Counted from the first letter of the stretch, positions 40,081 to 47,236 are shown. The stretch: 64,000 nucleotides of DNA from Candidatus Saccharibacteria bacterium oral taxon 488 (GCA_013100825.1 CP040001.1:310001-374000), one strand, 5' to 3'. The notes: generated by a model from the sequence alone, not told the origin. Translations and numbers: made by a program.

Positions 40081-40782
40081 CTAGGGCCACTCTATATCAG
40101 CGATAACTGGAATATGGTCAGACGGCACCCGGTGATTTGGCTTGGCTGGGGAATATAGTGTCGGTACCAGGCGCCCGGCGACCCCCCTGAGAGCGATCGT
40201 ATCAATTGAAACAACCTCGCCGCTAACCCAGGCAGTCGGCATTTTCCCAACTAGGTCGCCAAAACCTGCCTCCGCAAGATGCCGTCGGACTGGCCCGCCC
40301 GGTTGATCATTGCAATCAGCCAGGATAATCGCGGGCTGTTCACCGAGATGCTCGAGAAGCTCGCGCACCTGTCCGAGGCCTTTGTGTTGCGGGTCATCAG
40401 CCGGCGACCATTTAAGGTGAGTATTAACGACGGCAATACCACCAAGTTGTATAATTTGCGCGACATGACCAGACTTATCACCAAACGCAAGCATCTCAGA
40501 TGAATCGACAGCAATATCGGGGTGTACCAAGGTTAGGCAGCCATCTAGCTTGTTATTGTCCTTTTGTCGCCAAAAGGTTTGCCATGCTCCATCCCGATTG
40601 ATTGACTTGGCGAGTACATCATCAACCTCTTGGAGTGCAAGGACATCGACGCCGAGAGAGCTGATAAGTATCTTCAGCAGTTCAGTTCGACTGCCAGGTG
40701 CCTGAAGTTCAGGGTCAGGCGGCAGTGAATCTCCGTAGTGAAGATATTTATCCGCTAGAACGTTGAAGGTGCTGACGCGCAT
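40081..40782 (-). CDS. endonuclease/exonuclease/phosphatase (EEP) family hydrolase
   Basis: A 233-residue protein with the EEP metal-site sequence: STFNVLADKY (Asn), VLALQEVDD (Glu), VVNTHLKWSP (His), ILADCNDQPGG (Asp-x-Asn), and SDHIPVIADI (Asp-His). It resembles the CCR4/nocturnin branch, which acts on 3' ends of RNA, but the family also includes DNases and lipid phosphatases. No signal peptide, so cytoplasmic. A small gene lies 8 nt upstream on the same strand, so the two may be co-transcribed. Confidence 0.85.
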   Translation of the reverse strand: MRVSTFNVLADKYLHYGDSLPPDPELQAPGSRTELLKILISSLGVDVLALQEVDDVLAKSINRDGAWQTFWRQKDNNKLDGCLTLVHPDIAVDSSEMLAFGDKSGHVAQIIQLGGIAVVNTHLKWSPADDPQHKGLGQVRELLEHLGEQPAIILADCNDQPGGPVRRHLAEAGFGDLVGKMPTAWVSGEVVSIDTIALRGVAGRLVPTLYSPAKPNHRVPSDHIPVIADIEWP

Positions 40783-40790
40783 AGAACCCC

Positions 40791-41036
40791 CTATCCCTTC
40801 GTTGTGTACGTTACACCGATTTCCGGTGTGGCGCGTTCAATCCAATCGCCATGACGATCAACTTGTTTCGAAAGCTCCAGACGCTCGGTTTGGTTAGTGT
40901 TGAACATACTGGTCTGGTAGTCGAAGGTGATGTAAATGTTATCAATTTTTCGGTTAAGTTCGGCAGGGTGTGTCTTGTTCTCCTCGCGAAGCTCGCTGAA
41001 GAGGTGGCATAATTGTTGCACGGTTGGGTCACCCAT
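40791..41036 (-). CDS. small protein of unknown function, 81 residues
   Basis: Starts MGDPTVQQLCHLFSELREEN, with a predicted helix followed by strands (IDNIYITFDYQTSM) and a charged helix (LELSKQVDRHG). No membrane segment. A TATACT-like -10 lies just upstream between the ATG and the structured element at 41059, and the region before is terminated by that element. It is probably co-transcribed with the EEP hydrolase. No family recognised. Confidence 0.6.
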   Translation of the reverse strand: MGDPTVQQLCHLFSELREENKTHPAELNRKIDNIYITFDYQTSMFNTNQTERLELSKQVDRHGDWIERATPEIGVTYTTKG

Positions 41037-41058
41037 ATATCCAGTATAATACATTAAT

Positions 41059-41173
41059 GAAAATAGCCCACCGAACGAGCTCAAACCAGAACTGGATATG
41101 TCTCAACCCAGGAAATACAAATGATGCATCTCAACCAGTTTGAGGTCAGTTCGGCGAGCTATTTTCGGTGGGT
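41059..41173. ncRNA. structured 3' element, copy 2, without a cassette
   Basis: About 90 percent identical by eye to copy 1 (9510): same end arms (GAAAATAGC, CCCACCGAA; GCTATTTTC, TTCGGTGGG) and the same AACTGG/CCAGTT stem. The inner GAGATGCA stem is weakened here by base changes. No cassette promoter or small gene lies next to it on the upstream side of the minus strand; the 120 nt there hold no ORF. It may be the relic of a deleted cassette. Confidence 0.55.
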
Positions 41174-41297
41174 GACCCTGTCCTGTCGCAGTTGAACGCT
41201 ACCCCCCCGTATCCCAGTCGTTATCTAGGCGGCTGTAAGATCTGCCCGTACCTATGGTATGATAACTCTAGGAAGTGTAAGGCGAGAAAGGCAATAT

Positions 41298-41756
41298 ATG
41301 GATACAACCTTGTTTCAGTACTGTCAAAAAATAGTGCTATTCAGTCAAGACGGCTCTGCCGTGCTGCTCGCTAGGCGCCGCGGGGAGGCTGATTATGATG
41401 GCGTGTTCTCGTTTATTGGCGGCAAGTTGGAGTCGACGGATGGTGGCCTGGTAAATGGTCTTCGGCGGGAGAAAAACGAGGAAATTGGCTCGGCCGCTAA
41501 AATTGCGGTGGTAACGAGTATCAGTGTTAATGAATATTTTGTCAAAACTAATGGACAGGCCATGGTGCTGCCACATTATTATGCCCGGTTTATTGGCGGT
41601 GAAATTATGCTCAATGATGAGTATTCTGAGTATCGGTGGGTGAACCTGCGTGAGTTAGATCAGTTTGAACCAAAGATTGAGACAGTTGCCCCTACGGTTG
41701 AGGCTGTCCAAAAAATTATGCGAGTCGCCACCGAGGCGGATTATCGAGAGATATAG
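41298..41756 (+). CDS. NUDIX hydrolase with a degenerate box
   Basis: Starts MDTTLFQYCQKIVLFSQDG (41298) after a GAGAAAGG Shine-Dalgarno. The NUDIX region reads GGKLESTDGGLVNGLRREKN then EEIG: the catalytic REx2EE part is close to normal (REKNEEIG), but the first Glu of the box is displaced by an inserted residue. Activity is therefore uncertain. About 152 residues. The following strand region (YRWVNLREL) is typical. An upstream TATGAT -10 fits. Confidence 0.75.
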   Translation: MDTTLFQYCQKIVLFSQDGSAVLLARRRGEADYDGVFSFIGGKLESTDGGLVNGLRREKNEEIGSAAKIAVVTSISVNEYFVKTNGQAMVLPHYYARFIGGEIMLNDEYSEYRWVNLRELDQFEPKIETVAPTVEAVQKIMRVATEADYREI

Positions 41757-41872
41757 ACATGCATTGGCCGTCCCCGCGCGCTTAAATGCCGGCCTAGATT
41801 TACGGTATTTTCTATAGTAAGTTCGCTTTCGTCGTTTCCGACTCATCAGCATAGACACGCATCTATGGAGCG

Positions 41873-41937
41873 AACTGACAAGCAGGAGAATAATATAGGC
41901 GGAGAGAGACCGCCAAAAATTCGGCGGCTTGTCAGTT
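41873..41937 (-). terminator. long-range hairpin 3' of cassette 3
   Basis: An 11-bp perfect stem AACTGACAAGC/GCTTGTCAGTT encloses a GGCGG/CCGCC hairpin, and CGCCGAA could pair alternatively with TTCGGCG. It begins 10 nt after the cassette stop. Its topology is like the structured 3' element of cassettes 1 and 4, although the sequence is different. Confidence 0.5.
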
Positions 41938-41947
41938 TGGTGATTCG

Positions 41948-42361
41948 CTATGGCCTAGTTGCAGTGAAAGCCCATTCAGACGGATCACGCAACATGTCTA
42001 CCAATTCCTTACTAGCCTTGAAGACCAACGGGGAGTCGCCTCTTTCGTACCAGTCGGCGAGTTCTTCACCGTAGATCCAGTAGATTGACAGCTCGCTTGC
42101 GGCTCCATAGAGTCCACCACCGCTGATACTATTATGCACATCATCAGCCTGATGGCTTGCCCATGTTGCCACCTTGGCAACACTTGCTCCAGTATGGTCA
42201 ATGACCGCCTGCATGAGGCGGGCCCATCGATCCGCATACTTCACGACGGCCGCCGTGAGCCAGTCGTCTTGTGCGTCTCCCATCCTTCTCGTCCAATCGA
42301 TGCCCGGCCTTGCCTTGAAGGCTGGAAGTTTTTCAAAATTAATGGTGATGTTGTTAGACAC
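41948..42361 (-). CDS. cassette 3 protein, 137 residues, unknown function
   Basis: I start at GTG 42361 (MSNNITINFEKLPAFKARPG) because GAGAGGA lies 6 nt upstream; the longer frame begins at another GTG. The protein is aromatic- and Trp-rich (DWTRRMGDAQDDWLTAAVVK, SIYWIYGEELADWYERGD) and helical, without signal peptide or membrane segment. It is expressed from cassette promoter P3 behind a leader with a long hairpin. No family recognised. It may be a domain of a larger exchange system, since other cassettes carry unrelated proteins. Confidence 0.6.
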   Translation of the reverse strand: MSNNITINFEKLPAFKARPGIDWTRRMGDAQDDWLTAAVVKYADRWARLMQAVIDHTGASVAKVATWASHQADDVHNSISGGGLYGAASELSIYWIYGEELADWYERGDSPLVFKASKELVDMLRDPSEWAFTATRP

Positions 42362-42397
42362 TGTTTTCCTCTCGACTATCTTCTCTCGCACCCGGTT

Positions 42398-42455
42398 GGT
42401 ACGAGATGAGATATCGTAGCACTTCTTATGGTGTTACGAGAACTCACCTCGTACC
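42398..42455 (-). promoter_or_regulatory. leader hairpin of cassette 3
   Basis: GGTACGAG/CTCGTACC (8 bp) continues inward through TGAG/CTCA and CGTA/TACG with small bulges to a short loop, so almost the whole 58 nt can pair. Confidence 0.6.
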
Positions 42456-42521
42456 TAGTTATTCTTCTGCTTGTCAAAATACACTTTCGGACAAGGATTT
42501 ACTCAACTCGTCAACAAAAGC

Positions 42522-42555
42522 TGATATATATATATCACTAATAGAATAAAATGTC
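42522..42555 (-). promoter_or_regulatory. cassette promoter P3
   Basis: On the minus strand: TTGACA (42555-42550), 17-bp spacer, TATATA (42532-42527) inside TGATATATATATCA (42522-42535). The upstream TTGACA repeat is also present (42569-42564). Confidence 0.75.
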
Positions 42556-42580
42556 AATGGATTTTGTCAAAAATGTGGTA

Positions 42581-44260
42581 TTATATGTCTTTTTCGGCGT
42601 TTTTGGCTTGTTTGTAGGCTTTAGTGACAGGCGCCAGGCCGCGGGCGACGCGTTCGCGGTTGGCTTTCAGCTGTTTTTCGTCGCGGAAACTGAGTTTGAT
42701 TGGCGTGCCAGCGAAATTAAAAGCTTCGCGTAAAGTCCGCTCCAGGTAGCGTTTGTAGCTCCAGTGGACGAATTTCAGGTTACTGCCGTAGATGACGAAC
42801 CACGGCGGGGCTGTGTCGGTCTGGACGATGTAGCGGAGTTTTGGGTGCGAGTTTTTCAGGCCAGCTGGCGGATGAGCGGCGACGGCTTTTTGTAAGAGGT
42901 CGTTGAGGACGCGGGTTTTGCACTCTTGGCGGCGGCGGGTGTGGATATCGAGGGCTAGGCCGAACAATTTGGCGACATTCTGCCCAGTGACTGATGAGGT
43001 GAAGATCAGTGGTGCGTAGGGCGTGAATTTGAAATGATAACTAATTTGCGGCGCTAGCTCGTCGCGGGTGTAGGCGTCTTTGCCTTCGACGGAGTCCCAC
43101 TTGCTGACCACCAGCACTAATCCCTTGCCTGCTTCGTCGATGATGCCAGCCAGGCGTTGGTCTAACCCGACATTCAATTCGTTGACGTCCATCAGCAGAA
43201 AACAGATGTCGGCTTCGTTGATGGCCTGCATGGTGCGCAGGACCGAAAACTTTTCGATGCCGGTTTCTTGCTTGCCTTGGCGGCGGATGCCGGCGGTGTC
43301 GAGTAGCTCAATGGTCTGGCCGTGGTAGCGGACTTGGATGCGGTTGACGTCGCGGGTGGTGCCGGCAACGTTGGCGACGATGGCTTGCTGTTTGCCTGCC
43401 AGGGTGTTGAACAGGTTGCTTTTACCGACGTTTGGACGGCCGATCAAGGCAACGCGGATGATGTCATCAGGCGCGGTGTCGGTGGCTGGCGGGATAAGTT
43501 CGGCGATGTTGTCGAGCAGCTCGGAGATGCCGATGTTGTGCTCGGCGGAGGTTTTGATGATGGTTTTGATACCGAGGCGCTTGAATTCGTCGATGTGGAG
43601 TGAGCCTTTGAGGTCAGCTTTGTTGGCAACGAGGAGGACGGGCTTGCCACTTTTGAGGGCTTTTTTGGCGAGTTGGCGGTCAGCATCTGATGGATAGACG
43701 GTGGAATCGACCATGACGAGGATGACGTCGGCCGCGGCGGAAGCGTCGGCGATTTGGTCTTGGATGGTGGCTTCGAATTCGTCTTCGGCAGGTTTGAGGC
43801 CTGCGGTGTCGATGAGCCAGAATTCGGCGTGAGTGTCTGTTGCAGCGCGCCCGCTAGCCGTCTCCTCCACGTCGAATGCATCCGGCAATGCCGTCCGCAG
43901 AGCTATCGACTTGTCGGAGAGGCTAGCGGGCGTGTTCGCGCCACGCTCCTGCGCTGGAGTACTCTTTTCGCTTGCATCTCCACTGGAGATACTACGCGAG
44001 CGTTCGGCTGAAACGTCCGCTCCTCGCGAACGTTCCACAGCCTCCAGCGCAGGAGGTGTCGCGAGTGCCGCATTCTCATGAGGAGATGAAGCGCGGCGCT
44101 TATACGGCTTATACGAAACTTTGCCGACGACGTTGTCGCGGGTGGTGCCGGCTTCGCGGGCAACGATGGCGGTGCGGGCGCGCGTCAGGCGGTTGAACAG
44201 CGAACTTTTGCCAACGTTAGCTTGGCCGATGATGGCGACGGTAGGTAGTTTACTAGACAT
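42581..44260 (-). CDS. der: ribosome-associated GTPase Der with a large insertion in G domain 1
   Basis: Der carries two tandem GTPase domains and a KH-like C-terminus and acts in 50S assembly. Both G domains are visible: GQANVGKSSLFNRL with DTAGLKP and NKAD, and GRPNVGKSNLFNTL with DTAGIR and SKWD. The C-terminal KH-like part includes HPKLRYIVQTDTAPPWF-type sequence. The protein has 559 residues against about 440-460 normally; the excess lies between G2 (TTRDNVV) and G3 of the first domain, about residues 55-140. That insert is coded by DNA with two nested perfect inverted repeats (43849-44055). The frame is kept, so the enzyme is probably functional with a surface extension. A TATAAT at 44271-44276 is upstream. 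Confidence 0.9.
   Translation of the reverse strand: MSSKLPTVAIIGQANVGKSSLFNRLTRARTAIVAREAGTTRDNVVGKVSYKPYKRRASSPHENAALATPPALEAVERSRGADVSAERSRSISSGDASEKSTPAQERGANTPASLSDKSIALRTALPDAFDVEETASGRAATDTHAEFWLIDTAGLKPAEDEFEATIQDQIADASAAADVILVMVDSTVYPSDADRQLAKKALKSGKPVLLVANKADLKGSLHIDEFKRLGIKTIIKTSAEHNIGISELLDNIAELIPPATDTAPDDIIRVALIGRPNVGKSNLFNTLAGKQQAIVANVAGTTRDVNRIQVRYHGQTIELLDTAGIRRQGKQETGIEKFSVLRTMQAINEADICFLLMDVNELNVGLDQRLAGIIDEAGKGLVLVVSKWDSVEGKDAYTRDELAPQISYHFKFTPYAPLIFTSSVTGQNVAKLFGLALDIHTRRRQECKTRVLNDLLQKAVAAHPPAGLKNSHPKLRYIVQTDTAPPWFVIYGSNLKFVHWSYKRYLERTLREAFNFAGTPIKLSFRDEKQLKANRERVARGLAPVTKAYKQAKNAEKDI
43849..44055. repeat. palindromic insertion in der, two pairs of perfect inverted repeats
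   Basis: GCCCGCTAGCC (43849-43859) pairs with GGCTAGCGGGC (43921-43931), 11 bp. CTCCTGCGCTGGAG (43946-43959) pairs with CTCCAGCGCAGGAG (44042-44055), 14 bp. GCGAGCGTTC and GCGAACGTTC occur between the second pair. The two modules are adjacent, in frame, and encode only low-complexity Ser/Ala/Arg sequence. Confidence 0.75.
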
Positions 44261-44308
44261 AATTACGCCTATTATACCAGAGGCGTGGGGATTTGGCGAG
44301 GATGGGCG

Positions 44309-44743
44309 TTATATGCTGGAGCCAAGCAAGCCGAGGCGGTATAGCGAGTAATAGATGATGCAGCCGACGAAGAGGGCCGCCAGAACGAATGCCAGGTAGC
44401 TGCTGCCGCGCCAGGCGTGTTTGGTGGAGGATTTCTCGGTGCGTTTTGCCTGACGCCGGGCGAGGATGGTGAATAGTATGAGCCCGGCCAAGATGACGAC
44501 TTCAATGCCTAATGCATACAAATTCAGCCCGAACTTTGGCTCGTGCCCCAGCGGGATGACGTGCGGCTCGGCGATATAGGCTTGTGTTTTATCAAGCAGG
44601 CAGATGTCACGCTCACGAACCGGCGTGACGATGAACATCGCGAAATCCTGTGGATGAGCGAACGGGTGATCGAAATCTACGTAGCTTTCCTTCCAGTGAT
44701 ATGGAACACCGGGTGAAAATGGATTAACAGCGGGCATACACAT
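44309..44743 (-). CDS. small membrane protein of unknown function
   Basis: About 144 residues. I start at MCMPAVNPFSPG (44743), 6 nt after a TATACT (44750-44755). The first half is polar and contains HPFAHPQDFAMFIVTPVRER. Two membrane segments follow: ALGIEVVILAGLILFTILAR and SYLAFVLAALFVGCIIYYSL, with a basic loop between (RRQAKRTEKSS). No family recognised. It lies just downstream of the structured element copy 3 on the same strand and upstream of der. Confidence 0.65.
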   Translation of the reverse strand: MCMPAVNPFSPGVPYHWKESYVDFDHPFAHPQDFAMFIVTPVRERDICLLDKTQAYIAEPHVIPLGHEPKFGLNLYALGIEVVILAGLILFTILARRQAKRTEKSSTKHAWRGSSYLAFVLAALFVGCIIYYSLYRLGLLGSSI

Positions 44744-44749
44744 GGTGGT

Positions 44750-44755
44750 AGTATA
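44750..44755 (-). promoter_or_regulatory. -10 element, leaderless promoter
   Basis: TATACT, six bases, ATG at 44743. Confidence 0.6.
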
Positions 44756-44780
44756 GCACGGGGTTTTGGCGAAAGGCAAT

Positions 44781-44894
44781 GAAAATAGCCCACCGAATGA
44801 GCTCAAGCTGCATGCGGGTTTATTCAACCCGAGAGACAACATCACATTGTCTCAATCAGATTGAGCGCATACGGCGGGCTATTTTCCGGTGGGC
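44781..44894 (-). ncRNA. structured 3' element, copy 3
   Basis: Same terminal arms as copies 1 and 2 (GCCCACCGG-AAAATAGC and TTCGGTGGGCTATTTTC). The interior differs in sequence but keeps its stems: GAGACAA/TTGTCTC replaces GAGATGCA/TGCATCTC, CGGGTT/AACCCG is a stem, and GCATGCAGC-x-GAGCTCA faces TGAGCGCAT. The changes on both sides of a stem are compensatory, which argues for a conserved RNA. It begins right after the stop codon of the cassette 4 gene. Confidence 0.65.
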
Positions 44895-45092
44895 TTAGCC
44901 CTTCCTCTTCTCAAATCCCTCCTTGGCGACCATAGCCATAATTATGGCACTGACGAGGTTCAGCGTCGCCACGCCAACAAAGATGGCGATTATCCATGCG
45001 TCAGCTATGAGGCTGACCTTGATCGCTAGAGTTAGATAGTGTATCGCAGTTATTAGGTTAAGCATGAATACCACGAGGGCGATGACGACCAT
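44895..45092 (-). CDS. cassette 4 protein: 65-residue double-helix membrane protein
   Basis: I start at ATG 45092, with AGAAAGG about 8 nt upstream, matching the layout of cassette 1; an upstream TTG (45119) is less likely. The protein is nearly all membrane: MVVIALVVFMLNLITAIHYL, a short charged turn (KVSLIADAW), and IIAIFVGVATLNLVSAIIMA, then the tail KEGFEKRKG. Size and topology recall holins or small toxins and regulators, but no motif decides this. It shares promoter, leader and 3' element with cassette 1, although the coding parts are unrelated. Confidence 0.65.
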   Translation of the reverse strand: MVVIALVVFMLNLITAIHYLTLAIKVSLIADAWIIAIFVGVATLNLVSAIIMAMVAKEGFEKRKG

Positions 45093-45113
45093 GATTACGC
45101 CTTTCTTGAAAAA

Positions 45114-45158
45114 GCTCAAAGCTAAAGGGCGACTTCCGCCCTAGACGTAACCTTGAGC
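45114..45158 (-). promoter_or_regulatory. leader hairpin of cassette 4
   Basis: GCTCAA-x-G pairs with C-x-TTGAGC and encloses GGGCG/CGCCC. It is homologous to the leader hairpin of cassette 1 at 9907-9955 (same AAAGGGCGACTTC block). Confidence 0.6.
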
Positions 45159-45164
45159 AAAAGC

Positions 45165-45202
45165 TGATATATATATATATCACTAATAGAATAAAATGTC
45201 AA
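45165..45202 (-). promoter_or_regulatory. cassette promoter P4
   Basis: On the minus strand: TTGACA (45202-45197), 17-bp spacer, TATATA (45179-45174) inside an 18-nt palindrome of TGA(TA)nTCA form (45165-45182). The upstream TTGACA repeat is present. P1, P3 and P4 are almost identical over 60 nt. Confidence 0.75.
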
Positions 45203-45255
45203 TGGATTTTGTCAAAAATGTGGTGTAATATGCGTTTTTTGGCGCCTGAGGAGGT

Positions 45256-45975
45256 CTAGCTAGTTAGTGGCCTTTCGGTAAATTCCCCGTGCTTGATGCC
45301 ACCGAGGGTGTAGTTACCGAAGTCTGTCCGGTGGAGTTTAGTGACGGTGTAGCCGAGGGCAGCGAAGGTGCGGCGGATTTGGCGGTTGCGGCCTTCGCTC
45401 ATCTGAACAATCCAGCGGCGGTCGTCGCCGTCGTGCTGACGTTCGAGTGTCAAGCGGCTGGGCCCGTCAGGTAGCTGCACGCCAAAGTCATTGATCATTT
45501 GCCGGTGGAGCGGCTGGAGCGGTTGGTCGAGCGTGACCAGATAGCGCTTCATTTTATAAAACGACGGGTGTGTCATCTGGTGGGCGAAGTCCCCGTCATT
45601 GGTGAGGAGAATCAGTCCTGAGCTATCTTTGTCCAGGCGACCGACGGGCTTGAGGTGATGAAGGTTTTTTGGCAATAATTCGTAAATGGTCGGTACGCCG
45701 CCCTGAGAGGCGCGCGAACAGAGGTAGCCGATGGGTTTATGGAGGAGGATGAGCTGGTGGGCTTGGGCGGTGAGTCGTTTATTGCCGTGGCGAACGATGT
45801 CGGTGGTGGTGATGCGTTGGCCGAGCTTGGCGGGCTGGTCGTTCACGGTGACCGTGCCCTGCTCGATCAGTTCGTCAGCCTGACGGCGCGACACGCCAAA
45901 TGCCAGCGCCACGAATTTGTTGAGGCGCTGGGCGGATGAATCGGTAGAATCGGATGTTTGCGTTGGTGTCGTCAT
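45256..45975 (-). CDS. pseudouridine synthase, RsuA/RluB family
   Basis: A 239-residue enzyme with an S4 domain (QRLNKFVALAFGVSRRQADE) and the RsuA-type catalytic domain: LKPVGRLDKDSSGLILLTND with the catalytic Asp, and MSEGRNRQIRRTFAALG near the C-terminus. It makes pseudouridine in 16S or 23S rRNA. The length fits RluB/RsuA. It begins 1 nt before the end of the neighbouring regulator's stop region, so it may be the last gene of the kinase-regulator operon. Which rRNA site is modified is not determined. Confidence 0.93.
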   Translation of the reverse strand: MTTPTQTSDSTDSSAQRLNKFVALAFGVSRRQADELIEQGTVTVNDQPAKLGQRITTTDIVRHGNKRLTAQAHQLILLHKPIGYLCSRASQGGVPTIYELLPKNLHHLKPVGRLDKDSSGLILLTNDGDFAHQMTHPSFYKMKRYLVTLDQPLQPLHRQMINDFGVQLPDGPSRLTLERQHDGDDRRWIVQMSEGRNRQIRRTFAALGYTVTKLHRTDFGNYTLGGIKHGEFTERPLTS

Positions 45976-45976
45976 A

Positions 45977-47191
45977 CTAGGAGGCTACCGGTGGCTGCGG
46001 CGGAAAGGCGTTGGTCGGCGACTGGGGTGTCGTTGGCTGTGCTGGCTCTGTCACGGGGGATGGCTCTCCTCCAGGAGTTGAGGTCTGCTCTGCCTCAGGC
46101 GTTGGAGCTGGGTCGGTCGGCATCGGTGCTGGGGTGGGCAGGACGAATGGTGTATCGTCGCCTTGTGGTTGTGATGATGCCGCGTTGGCGAGCTCGGCAT
46201 TGATCGCGGTACCAGTATCAAGCGGCTGATCATCGGCTGGCGTCGGTAGCGGCTCAAGCGCATCCAGTGTCAGGTCACCGTGTGGCCCCGCCATGACATC
46301 AGGCGTTGGCAGTGTGAAGTCGTCTGAATCTGGCGCTGGCTGCGGCGAGGCCTGCATAGACTCGAGTTGGTCGCTGAGCTCCTGCTCCATCATCTTGGAC
46401 ATGTCTGGCTGTGGTTCTTGGCTCAGTGGCTGGATTACTCGTTCGCCACCGTGGCTGGTCGGCTGCGGCGATGGTGATGAGGTCGGTGCTGTTGGCTGTG
46501 GCAAGGTGGCGGCCGGGTCGGTGGTTTGCTCAGTCGATGCGGACGGAGCTGCCGGCGTCGGCGCGGTGCTCGGTAGGACGAACGGTGCTGGGTCGGTTGC
46601 TGGAGGGGTTGAATTATCTGGATTAGCTTGAGCGGGTGCGATGGCTGAATCATCGTGGACCGTCGGAGTTATCGGTGCGGTCGGTGCCGGGGTGACAACT
46701 ATCTCTGTCGGTGACGGCAAGGTGACCGCCGGAGTATCCTGCTGTGGTGCGGCTGACGCCGTCGGTGAGTTAGCTACTACGGATTCCATGGCTGGAGTTG
46801 GCGCGACGGGAGCTGGTTCTGGCGCGTCGCCGAGTACTTCGTGGACGGTGCGCACCACGTCTTCGATGCCGACTTGCGACTTGACGAGGTAGCGATCAGC
46901 ACCGAGAGCTTCGCCACGTTGCCGTTGGTCTTCGGATGACAGCGCGGTCATCATGATGACTTTCACGTCGCGTGTCTCAGTGGTCGAGCGCAAGATATCC
47001 AGCATGTCAAAGCCAGAAATCTTGGGCATCATCACGTCGCTGACGATCAAGGCCGGGCGTTCTTTGATAGCCATAGCCAAAGCCTCTTCACCGTCGCCCG
47101 CCGAAACGATGTCGTAGCCCTCAGCTAGTAACCTGACGCCGTAAATCTCGCGCAGGCTTTTGTCGTCTTCTACTAGTAAAATCTTTGTCAT
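45977..47191 (-). CDS. response-regulator receiver with a 280-residue proline-rich tail
   Basis: Residues 1-120 are a CheY-like receiver: MTKILLVEDDKSLREIYGVR, Asp in PALIVSDVMMPKISG, and YLVKSQVG with Lys. There is no DNA-binding output domain. Instead about 280 residues of Pro, Thr, Ala, Ser, Asp and Gln follow, with repeats such as TPAPTAPITPT and FVLPTPAPMPTDPAP, and recurring DDTPFVLPTP/TDPAPFVLPS-like units. The tail is predicted to be disordered. It is next to a kinase that has a similar tail. A scaffold or phospho-controlled binding role is possible. Length is far above the family's usual 120. Confidence 0.85.
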   Translation of the reverse strand: MTKILLVEDDKSLREIYGVRLLAEGYDIVSAGDGEEALAMAIKERPALIVSDVMMPKISGFDMLDILRSTTETRDVKVIMMTALSSEDQRQRGEALGADRYLVKSQVGIEDVVRTVHEVLGDAPEPAPVAPTPAMESVVANSPTASAAPQQDTPAVTLPSPTEIVVTPAPTAPITPTVHDDSAIAPAQANPDNSTPPATDPAPFVLPSTAPTPAAPSASTEQTTDPAATLPQPTAPTSSPSPQPTSHGGERVIQPLSQEPQPDMSKMMEQELSDQLESMQASPQPAPDSDDFTLPTPDVMAGPHGDLTLDALEPLPTPADDQPLDTGTAINAELANAASSQPQGDDTPFVLPTPAPMPTDPAPTPEAEQTSTPGGEPSPVTEPAQPTTPQSPTNAFPPQPPVAS

Positions 47192-47236
47192 AACTACCCC
47201 TACTATACCGAAGTTTGCGCCAAAATACTATAGTGG

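Noticed and set aside
41172..41180. Third att-like copy (GTGACCCT)
   Set aside because: Only 8 bases match the tRNA-Glu end and there is no element or recombinase nearby; this is within chance.
45165..45182. TATATATA runs as simple microsatellites
   Set aside because: They always sit at the same place, 17 bp after a TTGAC -35, and are bounded by TGA and TCA, so they are promoter parts rather than random repeats. Length variation (12-18 nt) may still reflect slippage.
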